A DNA stretch of 64,000 nucleotides from Calditrichota bacterium (GCA_008501765.1 QQUE01000018.1:1-64000); one strand, 5' to 3'; shown: positions 43,997 through 54,319, counted from the first letter of the stretch. The notes: generated by a model from the letters alone, not told the origin. Numbers and translations: made by a program.

Positions 43997-44935
43997 ATGG
44001 CATGGTTTAAACGCAATGCCCAGGGAATCATTTCCCAGAAGAAAAAAGATATCCCTGATTTATGGCTGAAATGTCCGGGCTGTAGTGAAATTATCTACAA
44101 ATTGGAGCTCGAACGCAATGCCAATGTTTGCGCCCTGTGCAGTCATCATTTTCGCATACAGACCGAGGGATATGTCAAACTGCTCCTGGACGCGGGTACA
44201 TCTGCGGAATTTAATGAGGAAATATCCTCTGTTGATTTTTTAAAATTTCGCGCGAAGAAAAAATACAGCGACCAAATCAAGGCAGCGATTAAAAAAACGG
44301 GCAAAAAATCCGCCCTTTTGAGTACACGCGGAAAAATGAACTCCCGGCCGGTGGTGCTCTGTGTGATGGATTTTTCGTTCATCGGCGGCAGCATGGGATC
44401 GGTTGTCGGAGAAAAAATATCCCTGGCAATCGACGTTGCCATCAAGGAAAAATCGCCGCTGATATTGATATCCGCTTCCGGTGGAGCCCGCATGATGGAA
44501 GGGGCCGTCAGTTTGATGCAAATGGCGAAAACTGCAGCCAAGCTTGCCTTGCTGGCGAAAGCAGGGTTGCCTTATGTTTCCATTTTGACCGATCCGACCA
44601 CCGGGGGTGTAACAGCCAGTTATGCCATGCTCGGTGATGTTAATATCGCTGAACCCGGTGCATTAATCGGTTTCGCCGGACCGCGAGTTATCAAGCAAAC
44701 CATTGGCGAGGATTTACCCGATGGCTTTCAACGCTCGGAATTTCTGCTGCAACACGGCTTTGTCGATGCAATATTTAGCCGAACTGTGATGAAAGAAGAG
44801 ATAAGCAAGATTCTCGATGTCTTTTGCAAGGATGAAATTGACGCCAGCGAACGAAATGGCCTGGTAGATGTAAAAAATATGGATGCTGCAGAAATTTCCC
44901 CGGCCGTAGAAATGGATGCGGAAAAAAAGAATTGA
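43997..44935 (+). CDS. accD: Acetyl-CoA carboxylase carboxyltransferase subunit beta
   Basis: 312 residues. N-terminal zinc ribbon of four cysteines ('KCPGCSEIIYK' ... 'NVCALCSHHF') and the crotonase-like core with 'FSFIGGSMGSVVGEKI', 'ASGGARMMEGAVSLMQMAK', 'DPTTGGVTASYAMLGDV' and 'GFAGPRVIKQTI'. Transfers carboxyl from biotin to acetyl-CoA, the first committed step of fatty-acid synthesis. RBS AGAGGA. surE follows after 7 bp. accA is not in the window. Confidence 0.95.
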   Translation: MAWFKRNAQGIISQKKKDIPDLWLKCPGCSEIIYKLELERNANVCALCSHHFRIQTEGYVKLLLDAGTSAEFNEEISSVDFLKFRAKKKYSDQIKAAIKKTGKKSALLSTRGKMNSRPVVLCVMDFSFIGGSMGSVVGEKISLAIDVAIKEKSPLILISASGGARMMEGAVSLMQMAKTAAKLALLAKAGLPYVSILTDPTTGGVTASYAMLGDVNIAEPGALIGFAGPRVIKQTIGEDLPDGFQRSEFLLQHGFVDAIFSRTVMKEEISKILDVFCKDEIDASERNGLVDVKNMDAAEISPAVEMDAEKKN

Positions 44936-44942
44936 TGCTGTT

Positions 44943-45704
44943 ATGAAACCTTATGTACTGTTGACGAATGATGACGGAATTTTCGCCCCGGGGCTCTACG
45001 AATTGAGCCTGGCAATAAAAGAGGTAGCAGAGGTCGTCATCGTGGCGCCTGATAGTGAACGCAGCGCGGCAGGGCACGCCATCACTATCGCAAATCCGCT
45101 TCGGGTGACCGATTTCGAAAAGAACGGCGAGTTTTTTGGTTATGCGGTCAACGGCACGCCAGCAGATTGTGTTAAAATAGCCTATTATGCCGTGCTGGAT
45201 CGCAAACCGGACGTGGTCATTTCTGGTATCAATCTCGGCTCAAATACCGGAATAAATGTGATTTATTCCGGCACTGTTTCCGCTGCGACGGAGGGCAATG
45301 TTCTTGGAATTCCATCCTTTGCCGTGTCGTTAGCAACGTATTCTAAACCAAATTTTAAAGTCCCGGCGCAATTTGCCAAAAAACTATTGCCCGTTTTGCT
45401 GGAAAAAAAGATGCCGGCCGGTACCTGTCTCAATGTTAATGTGCCGAATGTGGCCAGTGAAAGCGAAATTAACGGCGTGAAAATTACCCGGCAGGGCAAG
45501 TCGGAATATGAGGATCATTACGATAAACGCACCGATCCGCGTAACCACGTTTATTATTGGCTCACCGGTTCAAAAGTGGATGTTGATGATGAACCTGAAG
45601 TTGATGATGCCGCAATTGCGCAAAACTACATTTCTATTACTCCACTCCATTATGATTTAACCAATTATAATGTGCTGAGTGAATTACGTGACTGGAAACT
45701 CTAA
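44943..45704 (+). CDS. surE: 5'/3'-nucleotidase SurE
   Basis: 253 residues from the ATG at 44943. Metal-binding '[13 protein letters not shown]' with the Asp-Asp pair, '[15 protein letters not shown]', '[12 protein letters not shown]' and '[20 protein letters not shown]' are the SurE signature. Dephosphorylates nucleoside monophosphates in stationary-phase metabolism. It sits 7 bp after accD and 26 bp before guaA, in one apparent operon. Confidence 0.95.
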   Translation: MKPYVLLTNDDGIFAPGLYELSLAIKEVAEVVIVAPDSERSAAGHAITIANPLRVTDFEKNGEFFGYAVNGTPADCVKIAYYAVLDRKPDVVISGINLGSNTGINVIYSGTVSAATEGNVLGIPSFAVSLATYSKPNFKVPAQFAKKLLPVLLEKKMPAGTCLNVNVPNVASESEINGVKITRQGKSEYEDHYDKRTDPRNHVYYWLTGSKVDVDDEPEVDDAAIAQNYISITPLHYDLTNYNVLSELRDWKL

Positions 45705-45730
45705 ATACCCGCCGTTATTGGGAAAACCTG

Positions 45731-47281
45731 ATGTCAAATCTTCATAGCAATTCGATTCTCATTCTTGATTTTGGCTCACAATACACTCAGCTAATAACGC
45801 GTAAAATACGTGAAATTGGTGTTTACAGCGAAATCAAGCCTTACTTTACACCGCTCGAGGAAATAAAAAAACTCAATCCGAAAGGGTTGATTTTATCGGG
45901 CGGGCCGAACAGCGTTTACGCTGAAGATGCACCCCATCCGGATCCGGGAATCTTCGATTTGCACATCCCAATTCTTGGAATCTGCTACGGTCTGCAATTG
46001 ATCGTGCAGCACCACGGTGGTAAAGTTCAGCCGGCGGGCAGGCGGGAATATGGCCGTGCCGTATTGGATATTGTTGACGACCGCGATATTTTCGCGGCTG
46101 TTTCCAGCAATTCCCAGGTCTGGATGAGTCACGGTGATTCTGTTTCATTGTTGCCGGATGGCTTCTCTACTTGTGCGCGAACGGATAATGCACCGCACGC
46201 CGCTATTGCCCATTCTGAAAAACACCTGTACGGATTGCAATTTCACCCGGAAGTTGCGCACACCGAACTCGGCAAGGAAATTCTGCGCAATTTTGCCCTG
46301 AAAACTTGTGAATGCGACGGCCGTTGGACGCCGGAAAATTTTATCCAGCAATGTGTGCAGGATATCCGGCAAAAGGCCGGGGATGAGCATGTCCTCTGTG
46401 CGCTTTCCGGCGGCGTCGATTCGGTCGTTGCTGCCGCATTGGTTTACAAGGCCATCGGCGAAAAACTGCACTGTGTTTTTGTCGATACCGGGTTGCTGCG
46501 CCAGAATGAAGCGAAAGAAGTCACCGATCGGTTCAGGGGATTTTTTGGCGCCGGTTTTACGGCTGCCTCGGCAGAAGATCGATTTTTAGGGAAGCTGGCC
46601 GGTGTGGATGATCCGGAAAAAAAACGAAAAATTATCGGCGAAGAATTTATCCGTGTATTCGAGCAAGAAGCACGAAAACTGCCGGAAGTGAAATTTTTGG
46701 TGCAAGGGACCCTTTATCCCGATGTAATCGAAAGTGTTTCGCCGACTGGTGGCCCGTCTGTGACGATAAAATCACACCACAATGTTGGTGGCTTGCCAGA
46801 AAAAATGCACCTGGATTTGATTGAACCGTTGCGTGAATTGTTTAAAGATGAAGTGCGCGAAGTCGGTAAAGCCCTCGGCCTGCCTGCCGATGTTCTGGGC
46901 AGACATCCATTCCCGGGGCCCGGACTTGCGGTGCGAATTTTGGGCGCGATCTCAAAAGAACGCGTGGAAATCTTGCAAAAAGCCGATGCTATTTATATCG
47001 AAGAACTGCGTAAATCTGGCTGGTACGATAAAATCTGGCAAGCATTTGCCGTGCTCCTGCCGGTGCATACTGTTGGAGTCATGGGCGATCAAAGAACATA
47101 CGAAAACGCTGTGGCCATTCGTGCGGTCACCAGCACAGATGGCATGACCGCCGATTGGGGACAGCTACCCTACGACTTACTCGGTATTATTTCAAATCGA
47201 ATTATAAATGAAGTGAAGGGTATAAATCGCGTTGTTTATGATATAAGCTCAAAACCGCCGGCAACAATTGAATGGGAGTAG
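45731..47281 (+). CDS. guaA: GMP synthase (glutamine-hydrolysing)
   Basis: 516 residues with the glutaminase domain first ('[17 protein letters not shown]', '[11 protein letters not shown]' with catalytic Cys, 'QFHPEVAHT' His) and the ATP-pyrophosphatase domain next ('[16 protein letters not shown]' P-loop), ending in the dimerisation domain ('[11 protein letters not shown]', 'PPATIEWE'). Converts XMP to GMP with glutamine and ATP. RBS is modest (GGGAAAA). Normal length. Confidence 0.96.
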   Translation: MSNLHSNSILILDFGSQYTQLITRKIREIGVYSEIKPYFTPLEEIKKLNPKGLILSGGPNSVYAEDAPHPDPGIFDLHIPILGICYGLQLIVQHHGGKVQPAGRREYGRAVLDIVDDRDIFAAVSSNSQVWMSHGDSVSLLPDGFSTCARTDNAPHAAIAHSEKHLYGLQFHPEVAHTELGKEILRNFALKTCECDGRWTPENFIQQCVQDIRQKAGDEHVLCALSGGVDSVVAAALVYKAIGEKLHCVFVDTGLLRQNEAKEVTDRFRGFFGAGFTAASAEDRFLGKLAGVDDPEKKRKIIGEEFIRVFEQEARKLPEVKFLVQGTLYPDVIESVSPTGGPSVTIKSHHNVGGLPEKMHLDLIEPLRELFKDEVREVGKALGLPADVLGRHPFPGPGLAVRILGAISKERVEILQKADAIYIEELRKSGWYDKIWQAFAVLLPVHTVGVMGDQRTYENAVAIRAVTSTDGMTADWGQLPYDLLGIISNRIINEVKGINRVVYDISSKPPATIEWE

Positions 47282-47371
47282 GAGTCTTGAACTCGAATAG
47301 TTCAATTTTAAATCCTGCATCATGAATTTGACAAAAAAATCCTGCAACTCTCTAAAAAGGAATCGCTTATA

Positions 47372-49210
47372 ATGTGTGGAATAATTGGATATATTGGTAC
47401 AAAGGAAGTCGTTCCGGTCATATTAAACGGGTTACGAAGAATGGAATATCGGGGGTACGATTCTTCAGGAATTGCAGTGATTGCCAATGATAAATTGCAG
47501 CTCTCTAAAAAACCGGGGAAACTGGTTGAGCTGGAAAACGTCGTTAAAAATGGCAATGGGTCCATGGATAGCAGTATTGGAATTGGACACACACGCTGGG
47601 CGACCCATGGGGAACCGAATGAAATTAACGCCCACCCGCATCTGAGTTTTCGCAAAAAAATTGCGCTGATCCATAACGGAATAGTTGAAAATTATATCGC
47701 AATTCGCGAAGAGCTCTCGAGAAAAGGGTATGAATTTTACACGGAAACGGATACGGAAGCGCTTGCCAACCTCATCGAAGAATTTTACAGTGAGGGTACG
47801 CCACTCGAAGAAGCTGTTCGGCTGGCTTTGTTGAGCGTTAATGGAACCTACGGTATCGCGGTAATTTCGCCAACTGAACCGGGGAAAATTATCACGGCCC
47901 GACATGGCAGCCCGATTGTTCTTGGCTATGGCGATGGTGAAAATATCGTCGCTTCCGACGCTGCTGCCATTCTCGACCACACAAAACATGTCGCCTATTT
48001 GGACGATGGTGAATTGGCGATTTTAACCCGCGATAAGGTCGTAATTAAAACGATTCATAACGAGGCTGTTACTAAAGAAGTAGAGGAGATTGCCTACGAT
48101 CTCGAGCGGATCAGCAAAAGCGGTTACGATCATTTTATGCTGAAAGAAATCATGCAGCAACCACAGACGATAACCGATGCCATGCGCGGACGTCTATTGC
48201 CCGAAGAAGGGGATGCCCGATTGGGTGGTTTGACGCAGGAATTGCAATCTCTGGCCTACGCGCGCCGAATTCTCATTACAGCTTGTGGAACCTCCTGGCA
48301 TGCAGCGCTCATCGGGGAATACCTTTTTGAAGAATTTGTGCGAATTCCTGTTGAAGTGGAATACGCCTCCGAATTCCGCTACCGCGACCCGGTGCTCTCT
48401 AATGATTGCTCGGTTTTTGTCATCAGCCAGTCTGGTGAAACCGCGGATACGCTGGCCGCTTTGCGGGAAGCCAAGCGCAAGGGCGTCAAAGGATTTGGTA
48501 TTTGCAATGTTGTTGGATCGACAATAGCGCGGGAAACCGATGCCGGCGTTTATCTGCATGCCGGTCCGGAAATTGGTGTCGCTTCAACAAAGGCGTTCAC
48601 CTCACAGGTCACGGTGCTCACACTTATAACTTTACTGCTGGCGCGTATGCGCAGTATGTCCGCTTCCAAAGGAACCGAAATCGTTCATGAGCTGCAGGCT
48701 TTGCCAGGGAAAATGCGTAAAATATTCGAAAGTATTTCCGAGATTGAAAAAATCGCAAAAAAATATTATAAAGCGAGCAATTTTCTCTATCTTGGGCGTG
48801 GCTATAATTTCCCTGTGGCCCTTGAAGGCGCTTTGAAATTAAAAGAAATTTCTTATATTCACGCTGAAGGATATCCGGCTGCGGAAATGAAACACGGACC
48901 GATCGCGTTAATCGATGAAAATATGCCAGTGGTCTTTATCGCGACCAAAGATTCTTCCTACGATAAAATTATCAGCAATATCGAGGAAGTCCGGGCACGC
49001 AAAGGACGCGTCATCGCGATCGCAACGGAGGGGGACACCGAGATAAAAAATCGTGCTGATCATGTGATTTACGTGCCGCCAACCCTGGAATTCCTGACAC
49101 CGATACTGACGATAATTCCCCTGCAGTTGTTAGCATATTACATAGCCATACTGCGCGGTTGCGACGTTGATCAGCCAAGAAATTTAGCGAAAAGTGTGAC
49201 CGTGGAATAA
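47372..49210 (+). CDS. glmS: Glutamine-fructose-6-phosphate aminotransferase (isomerising)
   Basis: 612 residues. Starts MCGIIGYIGTKE with Cys2 as the N-terminal nucleophile of the class-II glutaminase domain ('IGHTRWATHGEPNEINAHPH'). Two SIS domains follow ('ITACGTSWHAALIGEYLFEE', 'SQSGETADTLAALREAKRKG', 'GVASTKAFTSQVT', 'LEGALKLKEISYIHAEGYPA'), ending 'PRNLAKSVTVE'. It makes glucosamine 6-phosphate, the entry to peptidoglycan and lipid A precursors. I see no glmS ribozyme upstream: the 90-bp gap is too short and lacks its conserved fold. Confidence 0.96.
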   Translation: MCGIIGYIGTKEVVPVILNGLRRMEYRGYDSSGIAVIANDKLQLSKKPGKLVELENVVKNGNGSMDSSIGIGHTRWATHGEPNEINAHPHLSFRKKIALIHNGIVENYIAIREELSRKGYEFYTETDTEALANLIEEFYSEGTPLEEAVRLALLSVNGTYGIAVISPTEPGKIITARHGSPIVLGYGDGENIVASDAAAILDHTKHVAYLDDGELAILTRDKVVIKTIHNEAVTKEVEEIAYDLERISKSGYDHFMLKEIMQQPQTITDAMRGRLLPEEGDARLGGLTQELQSLAYARRILITACGTSWHAALIGEYLFEEFVRIPVEVEYASEFRYRDPVLSNDCSVFVISQSGETADTLAALREAKRKGVKGFGICNVVGSTIARETDAGVYLHAGPEIGVASTKAFTSQVTVLTLITLLLARMRSMSASKGTEIVHELQALPGKMRKIFESISEIEKIAKKYYKASNFLYLGRGYNFPVALEGALKLKEISYIHAEGYPAAEMKHGPIALIDENMPVVFIATKDSSYDKIISNIEEVRARKGRVIAIATEGDTEIKNRADHVIYVPPTLEFLTPILTIIPLQLLAYYIAILRGCDVDQPRNLAKSVTVE

Positions 49211-49327
49211 GAGAAATATATGGAAATATCGATAGACTTCAATTAATTCCGCTGACCTGTTGTGAGGGAAAGTCTATCTGAATATAAAAACCAACCAAAC
49301 TTCAATCACAAAACTGGTGTTTTGTCA

Positions 49328-51238
49328 ATGAATAATAAAGTAAAAACAGGCATTCTGTTTTTTGTCATCTCACTACAGCTTTCTGCTATGGCGTTGTCGG
49401 CGCAAACTGAAAAACCGGTTTTGCGTGTGCGACCCGAAGTGGATGCAATTTTTAACCAGGGTGTTATCCTTTACAATAATGGCAATTTTCATGGGGCCAA
49501 AAGACAATTTGAGCGCATATTAGGCAAAGATCGTTGGCACCAGCGCTTGACCTCCACTTTGATTATGTATTCCAAAACTTTAACGCAGTTAGGCCACCCG
49601 GATCTGGCTGAAGAAAGTATCCGGCAATTATTGCTCTATTTTCCCAAAAGCCGCTATTTGGAAAATGCCCGCTTTCAGATGGGAATTATTCATTATTTAC
49701 GCAATAACTATGTCACCTCTGCAAAACAATTTCTGTGGACGACTGATTTTGCGAAATCGCCCATACTCCGACAGCGTGGGGCTCAAAATGCACGTATCGT
49801 AATTAATGATTACCTTTCCCTGAGTGAAATTAGAAAACTGCGAGCTGAAACAGCGGGTTCGCAGGGTTTGGCTATGGTGATTTCGGCTGAAGCAATGCAA
49901 TACTTCCAGCAAGGCAACAAAGATGCGGGCGTCGAATTAGTGCGTAATTTCATCGAGCAGAATCCGCAAGCCGCACGCTCCAAAGATATCCAAAATGTGT
50001 TGAGTGGCCAGGTAAAAAGACCGACGGGCAGGCAAAAGCTGGGGATTATTTTACCCCTGTCGGGACAATTTGCGGACAAGGGAAAGGGCATATTGCGAGG
50101 ATTAAAGTATGCCCAACAAAAACATATTGAGCGCTATCCTGAAGCGCCGGAAATCGAAGTAATCATCCGCGACTCAGAAAGCAATATCATTAAATCGATT
50201 CACCAAATACAGGAGCTTGAGTCCGATCCGGATATTCTCTGTGTTGTGGGAGAAGTGGAAAACTTTATTACGGCGGCTATGGCCGGGGTGGCGGAGTCAA
50301 AAGGTTTGCCGTTGGTGGCCCCGGTGGCCAGCGATAATGGCATCGCGGGAATTGGGCCACATATTTTTCAAGCCAATCCCAACCTGGAAACCCAGGCCCG
50401 GGCGCTGGCGCGTTACGCAGTTGACAGCCTCGGACACCGCACTTTTGTAACCGTCGCGCCACAGGATGAGTATGGCCACCAAATGGTGGATGCTTTCAGC
50501 GAGGAAGTCGACCGTTTGGGAGCCGAAATTATCACCCAGCGCTGGTATTACGGCATCCCGGAAAAACTTGGCGGACAATTTAAAGAGATTCGTGAAATCG
50601 CTTTCCGGCGTATGCTGGAAGACAGCTTGCGGCGGGTGTTGCCTGACTATGCCAACCTCAATAACGATTCCTTGTGGACTGAATACAACAACTTCGTGAT
50701 GCTGGAAAACAGCCTGAAAGAAGATATTGTCGAATCAAGTGGATTTTTTCGAGTTGAGAATGTGAACGCGGCCTATTTTCCGGTTTATGATGAAGATATC
50801 GAATATGTGGCGCGTCAGTTTACTTACTTTAATATTAACGCCCAAATTCTGGGGAGCGAAAATTGGTATTTTGCTAAATCGAGCAAAAACAAAAAATTGG
50901 CAAGCTATGTTGATAAAGCTATTTTTGCCAGTAGCTATTTTTATGACCCCGAAAAATTGGCTTTCCGGTTATTTCGCAATGAGTTTAGAAAAGCCATGGG
51001 CGTTACTCCGGAAAAAATGGAGCTGCTCGGCTATGATACCGGCCTGTTAATTTTCGGTGTATTTGCCAAAGGCACCAATACGCGCGAAGCCACGCGCAAT
51101 GAGATTATGGCGATTCATGGACTTCAGGGCCGCAAGGGTATAATAAATATAGACGAATTCTCGCGTGTAAATAAAAACGTCAATATCCTGCAATTTCAGG
51201 AAAATGAAGTGGTTAAACTACCAAATGAAGCTGATTAA
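49328..51238 (+). CDS. Exported TPR protein fused to a periplasmic-binding (LppC/LivJ-type) domain
   Basis: 636 residues from the ATG at 49328, the first start that opens a signal peptide ('ISLQLSAMALSAQ'). TPR-like repeats about 30-200 ('FNQGVILYNNGNFHGAKRQF', 'GHPDLAEESIRQLLLYF'). A type-1 periplasmic binding domain from about 235: 'LGIILPLSGQFADKGKGILR', 'DILCVVGEVENFITAAMAGV', 'SDNGIAGIGPHIFQANPNL', 'GYDTGLLIFGVFAKG'. The architecture resembles LpoA/YraM, the periplasmic activator of penicillin-binding protein 1A. Ligand sensing or peptidoglycan-synthase activation is possible; not proven. A terminator follows. Confidence 0.78.
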   Translation: MNNKVKTGILFFVISLQLSAMALSAQTEKPVLRVRPEVDAIFNQGVILYNNGNFHGAKRQFERILGKDRWHQRLTSTLIMYSKTLTQLGHPDLAEESIRQLLLYFPKSRYLENARFQMGIIHYLRNNYVTSAKQFLWTTDFAKSPILRQRGAQNARIVINDYLSLSEIRKLRAETAGSQGLAMVISAEAMQYFQQGNKDAGVELVRNFIEQNPQAARSKDIQNVLSGQVKRPTGRQKLGIILPLSGQFADKGKGILRGLKYAQQKHIERYPEAPEIEVIIRDSESNIIKSIHQIQELESDPDILCVVGEVENFITAAMAGVAESKGLPLVAPVASDNGIAGIGPHIFQANPNLETQARALARYAVDSLGHRTFVTVAPQDEYGHQMVDAFSEEVDRLGAEIITQRWYYGIPEKLGGQFKEIREIAFRRMLEDSLRRVLPDYANLNNDSLWTEYNNFVMLENSLKEDIVESSGFFRVENVNAAYFPVYDEDIEYVARQFTYFNINAQILGSENWYFAKSSKNKKLASYVDKAIFASSYFYDPEKLAFRLFRNEFRKAMGVTPEKMELLGYDTGLLIFGVFAKGTNTREATRNEIMAIHGLQGRKGIINIDEFSRVNKNVNILQFQENEVVKLPNEAD

Positions 51239-51284
51239 GCTTGATTTTCAAATATAATTTTCAAACAGCGAGCGATTAATTTAG

Positions 51285-51314
51285 AATGCTCACTCTTTAG
51301 GGTGGGCATTTTTT
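51285..51314 (+). terminator. Rho-independent terminator
   Basis: AATGCTCAC (51285-51293) pairs with GTGGGCATT (51302-51310), 9 bp including one G-U, followed by TTTT. It closes the transcription unit of the TPR/binding-protein gene, before larE. Confidence 0.8.
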
Positions 51315-51406
51315 ATAGTGAATTCATCAGGATGGGCGATGGAAAATTGCTCAGCCTGAAAACGCATTGAATCCAATGATTTGGTCAACTCAAGACAGGT
51401 ATTCCC

Positions 51407-52225
51407 ATGGATAAAATTCAGAATAAAATACAGAATTTAACAGCACAAATTAAAAAACAGGACAGTGTCGTGATAGGGCTTTCAGGCGGGGTTGACAGTA
51501 CTTTATTAACGCGGGTTGCATTTGACGCTCTCGGTGATAAAGTGCTTGCGGTGATTGGCGCATCTGCCACTTTACCTGTCACTGAAATGGCAGAAGCTGA
51601 ACAATTGGCGCAGGAAATTGGGGTAAATTACCGCATCATCAAAACGGAAGAAACCGATGATTTGAAATTTAAATCCAATCCGGTTGACCGCTGTTATTTT
51701 TGCAAATCCGAGCTCTTTTCCAAATTGCAGGAAATTGCTAAAAATGAAAATTATACCTGTGTGTTTGACGGCACAAACCTGGATGACATGGGCGATTACC
51801 GCCCGGGATTGCGGGCTAATGAAGAGCACAATGTATTTTCTCCCCTGAAGGAAGCCGGGTTTACAAAAAATGATATTCGTGAGGCAGCCAAATTTCTTGG
51901 ATTGCCAAATTGGGACAAACCTGCAATGCCGTGTTTGTCGTCCCGCTTCCCTTATGGCCAGCCCATCGAATTGGCATCTCTGAGTCAGGTTGAACGGGCA
52001 GAACGTTTTTTACGTGAATTGGGATTTCGTGAAAGCCGTGTTCGGCATTACGATGAAACTGCTAAAATTGAGGTGCCAATCGAAGATTTGTCAATTATCG
52101 TTTCGCTGGAAAACCGGGAACGCATAACCACGAAATTTCGTGAAATCGGCTATGTATACGTGACTTTGGATTTGGCGGGATTTGCATCGGGAAGCATGAA
52201 CAAGGTAATCGACACCGCGAATTGA
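51407..52225 (+). CDS. larE: ATP-dependent sacrificial sulfur transferase LarE
   Basis: 272 residues. PP-loop 'VIGLSGGVDSTLLTRVAFDA', then 'PVDRCYFCKSELFSKL' and 'DGTNLDDMGDYRPGLRA', with the sulfur-donor-region motif 'PCLSSRFPYGQPI'. LarE supplies sulfur for the nickel-pincer nucleotide cofactor of lactate racemase. larB, larC and larA are not in the window, so in this organism it may serve another PP-loop thiolation. A single-gene unit. Confidence 0.88.
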   Translation: MDKIQNKIQNLTAQIKKQDSVVIGLSGGVDSTLLTRVAFDALGDKVLAVIGASATLPVTEMAEAEQLAQEIGVNYRIIKTEETDDLKFKSNPVDRCYFCKSELFSKLQEIAKNENYTCVFDGTNLDDMGDYRPGLRANEEHNVFSPLKEAGFTKNDIREAAKFLGLPNWDKPAMPCLSSRFPYGQPIELASLSQVERAERFLRELGFRESRVRHYDETAKIEVPIEDLSIIVSLENRERITTKFREIGYVYVTLDLAGFASGSMNKVIDTAN

Positions 52226-52246
52226 GCCTTGGAGACAGTTTTAAGC

Positions 52247-52278
52247 AAAAAAAAAGCGCTTCGAAAAAAGCGCTTTTT
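52247..52278. terminator. Bidirectional terminator between larE and the small porin
   Basis: AAAAAGCGCT (52251-52260) pairs with AGCGCTTTTT (52269-52278). It is flanked by A tracts on one side and T tracts on the other, so it can terminate both convergent genes. Confidence 0.85.
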
Positions 52279-52295
52279 GTATATTTAGAACGATA

Positions 52296-52832
52296 TTATT
52301 CACCAAGTTTGTAGGAGATACCACCGAGAATATTCAGTTGCTCAATATCACCGAGATGAAAAGAAACTTCGCCGGTAAAGGCCATCTTTTCGTTGATATC
52401 ATAATTAGCGCCGCCACCTACTTTAATGCCAAACTCAGTTGAGCTTGCATCAGTCGTGCCTGATCCACCAAAAAAGCCAAGATCAAAATCAACTTCAGAT
52501 TTAACCATATGCAGGCCAACACCAGCCGAGGCAAAAGGTTTAACACCGCTCTCGCCCATATCAAAGAAATAACGTCCGGTTACACCAAAGGCCAAATCAC
52601 GCAAGGAAACAGGATCAACTGTTTTTTTCCAGAAAAGAATGCTTGCTTCAAGTGCAAATTTATTAAATGTACCCAAATCAGCAAAACCTTCAAATCCAAT
52701 TGTGCTGTCAATACCATCAGGATCAACAAGCCCTAAACGTACACCTGCACCCTTTAAACCAATGTCAGACTGAGCAAAAGCGCCACCAGAAAGAACAAGT
52801 AAGGCCAACAAAATGAGTGCTAATTTCTTCAT
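52296..52832 (-). CDS. Small outer-membrane beta-barrel protein
   Basis: 178 residues from the ATG at 52832 (GGAGGAG upstream); a TTG three bases earlier is in frame but redundant. Signal peptide to 'GGAFAQ'. Beta strands such as 'YFFDMGESGVKPFASAGVGL', 'TEFGIKVGGGANYDINEKMA' and 'NILGGISYKLGE' form an eight-stranded OmpW/OmpX-like barrel. It probably stabilises the envelope or binds small ligands; unknown. Confidence 0.8.
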   Translation of the reverse strand: MKKLALILLALLVLSGGAFAQSDIGLKGAGVRLGLVDPDGIDSTIGFEGFADLGTFNKFALEASILFWKKTVDPVSLRDLAFGVTGRYFFDMGESGVKPFASAGVGLHMVKSEVDFDLGFFGGSGTTDASSTEFGIKVGGGANYDINEKMAFTGEVSFHLGDIEQLNILGGISYKLGE

Positions 52833-53034
52833 CAATTCTCCTCCATTAATAATAGTTGTATAACCAAATCTTTGTTGATTGTAACTATAGGAATATTATC
52901 TCATTTTTGCAAGATTAATCTCTGTATAGAAAAAAGATTTATATCTACCATTAATGTTTGTTATTATACTTTGGTACCATTTTTATGTAAGTCTTTATTT
53001 ACTCACCGATATAGGAATTATTCTGCAGTGACAA

Positions 53035-53745
53035 TTATCGCATCGGGATTTCAATTAGCACTACATGGGCATCTGTAACGGCCTGTGTATCAAATTTTTC
53101 GCATTCCCAAATTCCCAAAGCATCACGGCGCTGTAGATTTTCTCCCGCAATTTTGACGTCTCCATCGATGACAAAAGCATAAACACCGTTGGTTTTGCTA
53201 TGAATATTGTATGGCAAAGTCAAGCCGGCCCGCATTTCCGAAATTGATAACCAGGCATCCTGGTGTAGCCACAACGCGTCCGGACCTTTTTGGGGACTCA
53301 CTAAAAGTTGCCATTTATCAATTTTTTCTGTGGGTGCAAAAGACATTTGATCGTATCGCGGCTCGTGGCCGTCCGCATCAGGAAAAATCCAAAGCTGCAA
53401 AAGATTGAGTGCTTCGGTGCTGGAATCGTTGTATTCGGAGTGCTGAATGCCGGTGCCGGCAGACATTACCTGGACTTCATTGGGACCGCAAACCTGGCTA
53501 TGTCCTTTGCTGTCTTTGTGCGCGATTTTTCCCTGCAGCGGGATTGTCACAATTTCCATGTTGTCGTGCGGGTGGGTTCCAAATCCCGTCCCGGCTTCGA
53601 TAATATCATCGTTCAAAACTCTGAGTTTGCCAAAATGAATCCTTGTCGGATCGTAATAGGAAGCAAAACTAAAAGAGTGAGCGGCCTTTAACCAGCCATG
53701 GTCGGCAAAACCACGTGATTGGGCTTTATGAACTACTGTTTTCAA
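53035..53745 (-). CDS. Pirin-family protein (YhhW/quercetinase-like)
   Basis: 236 residues from a TTG at 53745 with AAAGGGAC upstream, giving an N-terminus that matches E. coli YhhW start ('GWLKAAHSFSFASYYDP'). Bicupin: first cupin metal site 'GTHPHDNMEIVTIPLQGKIA' and 'GTGIQHSEYN', second cupin degenerate ('KTNGVYAFVIDGDVKIAGEN'). Pirins bind iron and several oxidise quercetin-type flavonols. A 61-bp leader separates it from nothing obvious upstream; single gene. Confidence 0.9.
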   Translation of the reverse strand: MKTVVHKAQSRGFADHGWLKAAHSFSFASYYDPTRIHFGKLRVLNDDIIEAGTGFGTHPHDNMEIVTIPLQGKIAHKDSKGHSQVCGPNEVQVMSAGTGIQHSEYNDSSTEALNLLQLWIFPDADGHEPRYDQMSFAPTEKIDKWQLLVSPQKGPDALWLHQDAWLSISEMRAGLTLPYNIHSKTNGVYAFVIDGDVKIAGENLQRRDALGIWECEKFDTQAVTDAHVVLIEIPMR

Positions 53746-53884
53746 GTACGTCCCTTTTTTTTAATGATTGTAACCACCGAATTTGAGTTGTTAAATTTTG
53801 CCACTTCAAATCATCTGTTTCAGGAAAGAAGGAACTATTTGGAGCACATCAAATTCCCTTCATCCTGAAAAATAGTCCTTTTTA

Positions 53885-54319
53885 TTAGCCTTGAAAATCA
53901 ATTTTTGAATGTGTACCGTCGCAAAATGGTTTGTTGGAAGAACCACCACAGCGGCAAAGGGCAGCTTTTTCACCCTCTTTTATCACGTTATCATCTGCGT
54001 CTTTGATGACATTTTTCCCTTTGATAATGATGGGGCCGTTTTTCAAAATATTAATTTCGATCAATTGACTCATTTTTTCCTGTTCCTTTTTTTGTAGTTC
54101 TGCATTTCTCCGGTACGAAAGGGCACCAGATGGACATTTATTAATAGTTTTGACTAAAGAATTTCCATCCACTTTTTGTGGATCTATCCAGGGGCGATTG
54201 GCAGGATTAAAAACTTCCGGCAGGCCTTTGACACATTCCCCGGCATGCATACATAAGGAAGGTTTCCAAATAATGGAAATATCATCTCGGGTGTACTCTT
54301 TCTTTTTTGCTTCGGGCAT
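53885..54319 (-). CDS. Divergent ferredoxin domain fused to CDGSH iron-sulfur domain
   Basis: 144 residues with two modules. The N-terminal part (about 1-75) is a Fer4_19-like divergent single-cluster ferredoxin: 'LCMHAGECVKGLPEVF' and 'INKCPSGALSYRR'. The C-terminal part carries a CDGSH (mitoNEET-like) cluster site 'LCRCGGSSNKPFCDGTH', which binds a labile [2Fe-2S] with one histidine. It probably moves electrons or clusters in the cytoplasm. ATG has AAAGGAA upstream. Confidence 0.88.
   Translation of the reverse strand: MPEAKKKEYTRDDISIIWKPSLCMHAGECVKGLPEVFNPANRPWIDPQKVDGNSLVKTINKCPSGALSYRRNAELQKKEQEKMSQLIEINILKNGPIIIKGKNVIKDADDNVIKEGEKAALCRCGGSSNKPFCDGTHSKIDFQG

Noticed and set aside
47282-47371. 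glmS ribozyme before the glmS start
   Set aside because: Only 90 bp are available and no conserved double-pseudoknot features or cleavage site context are recognisable.
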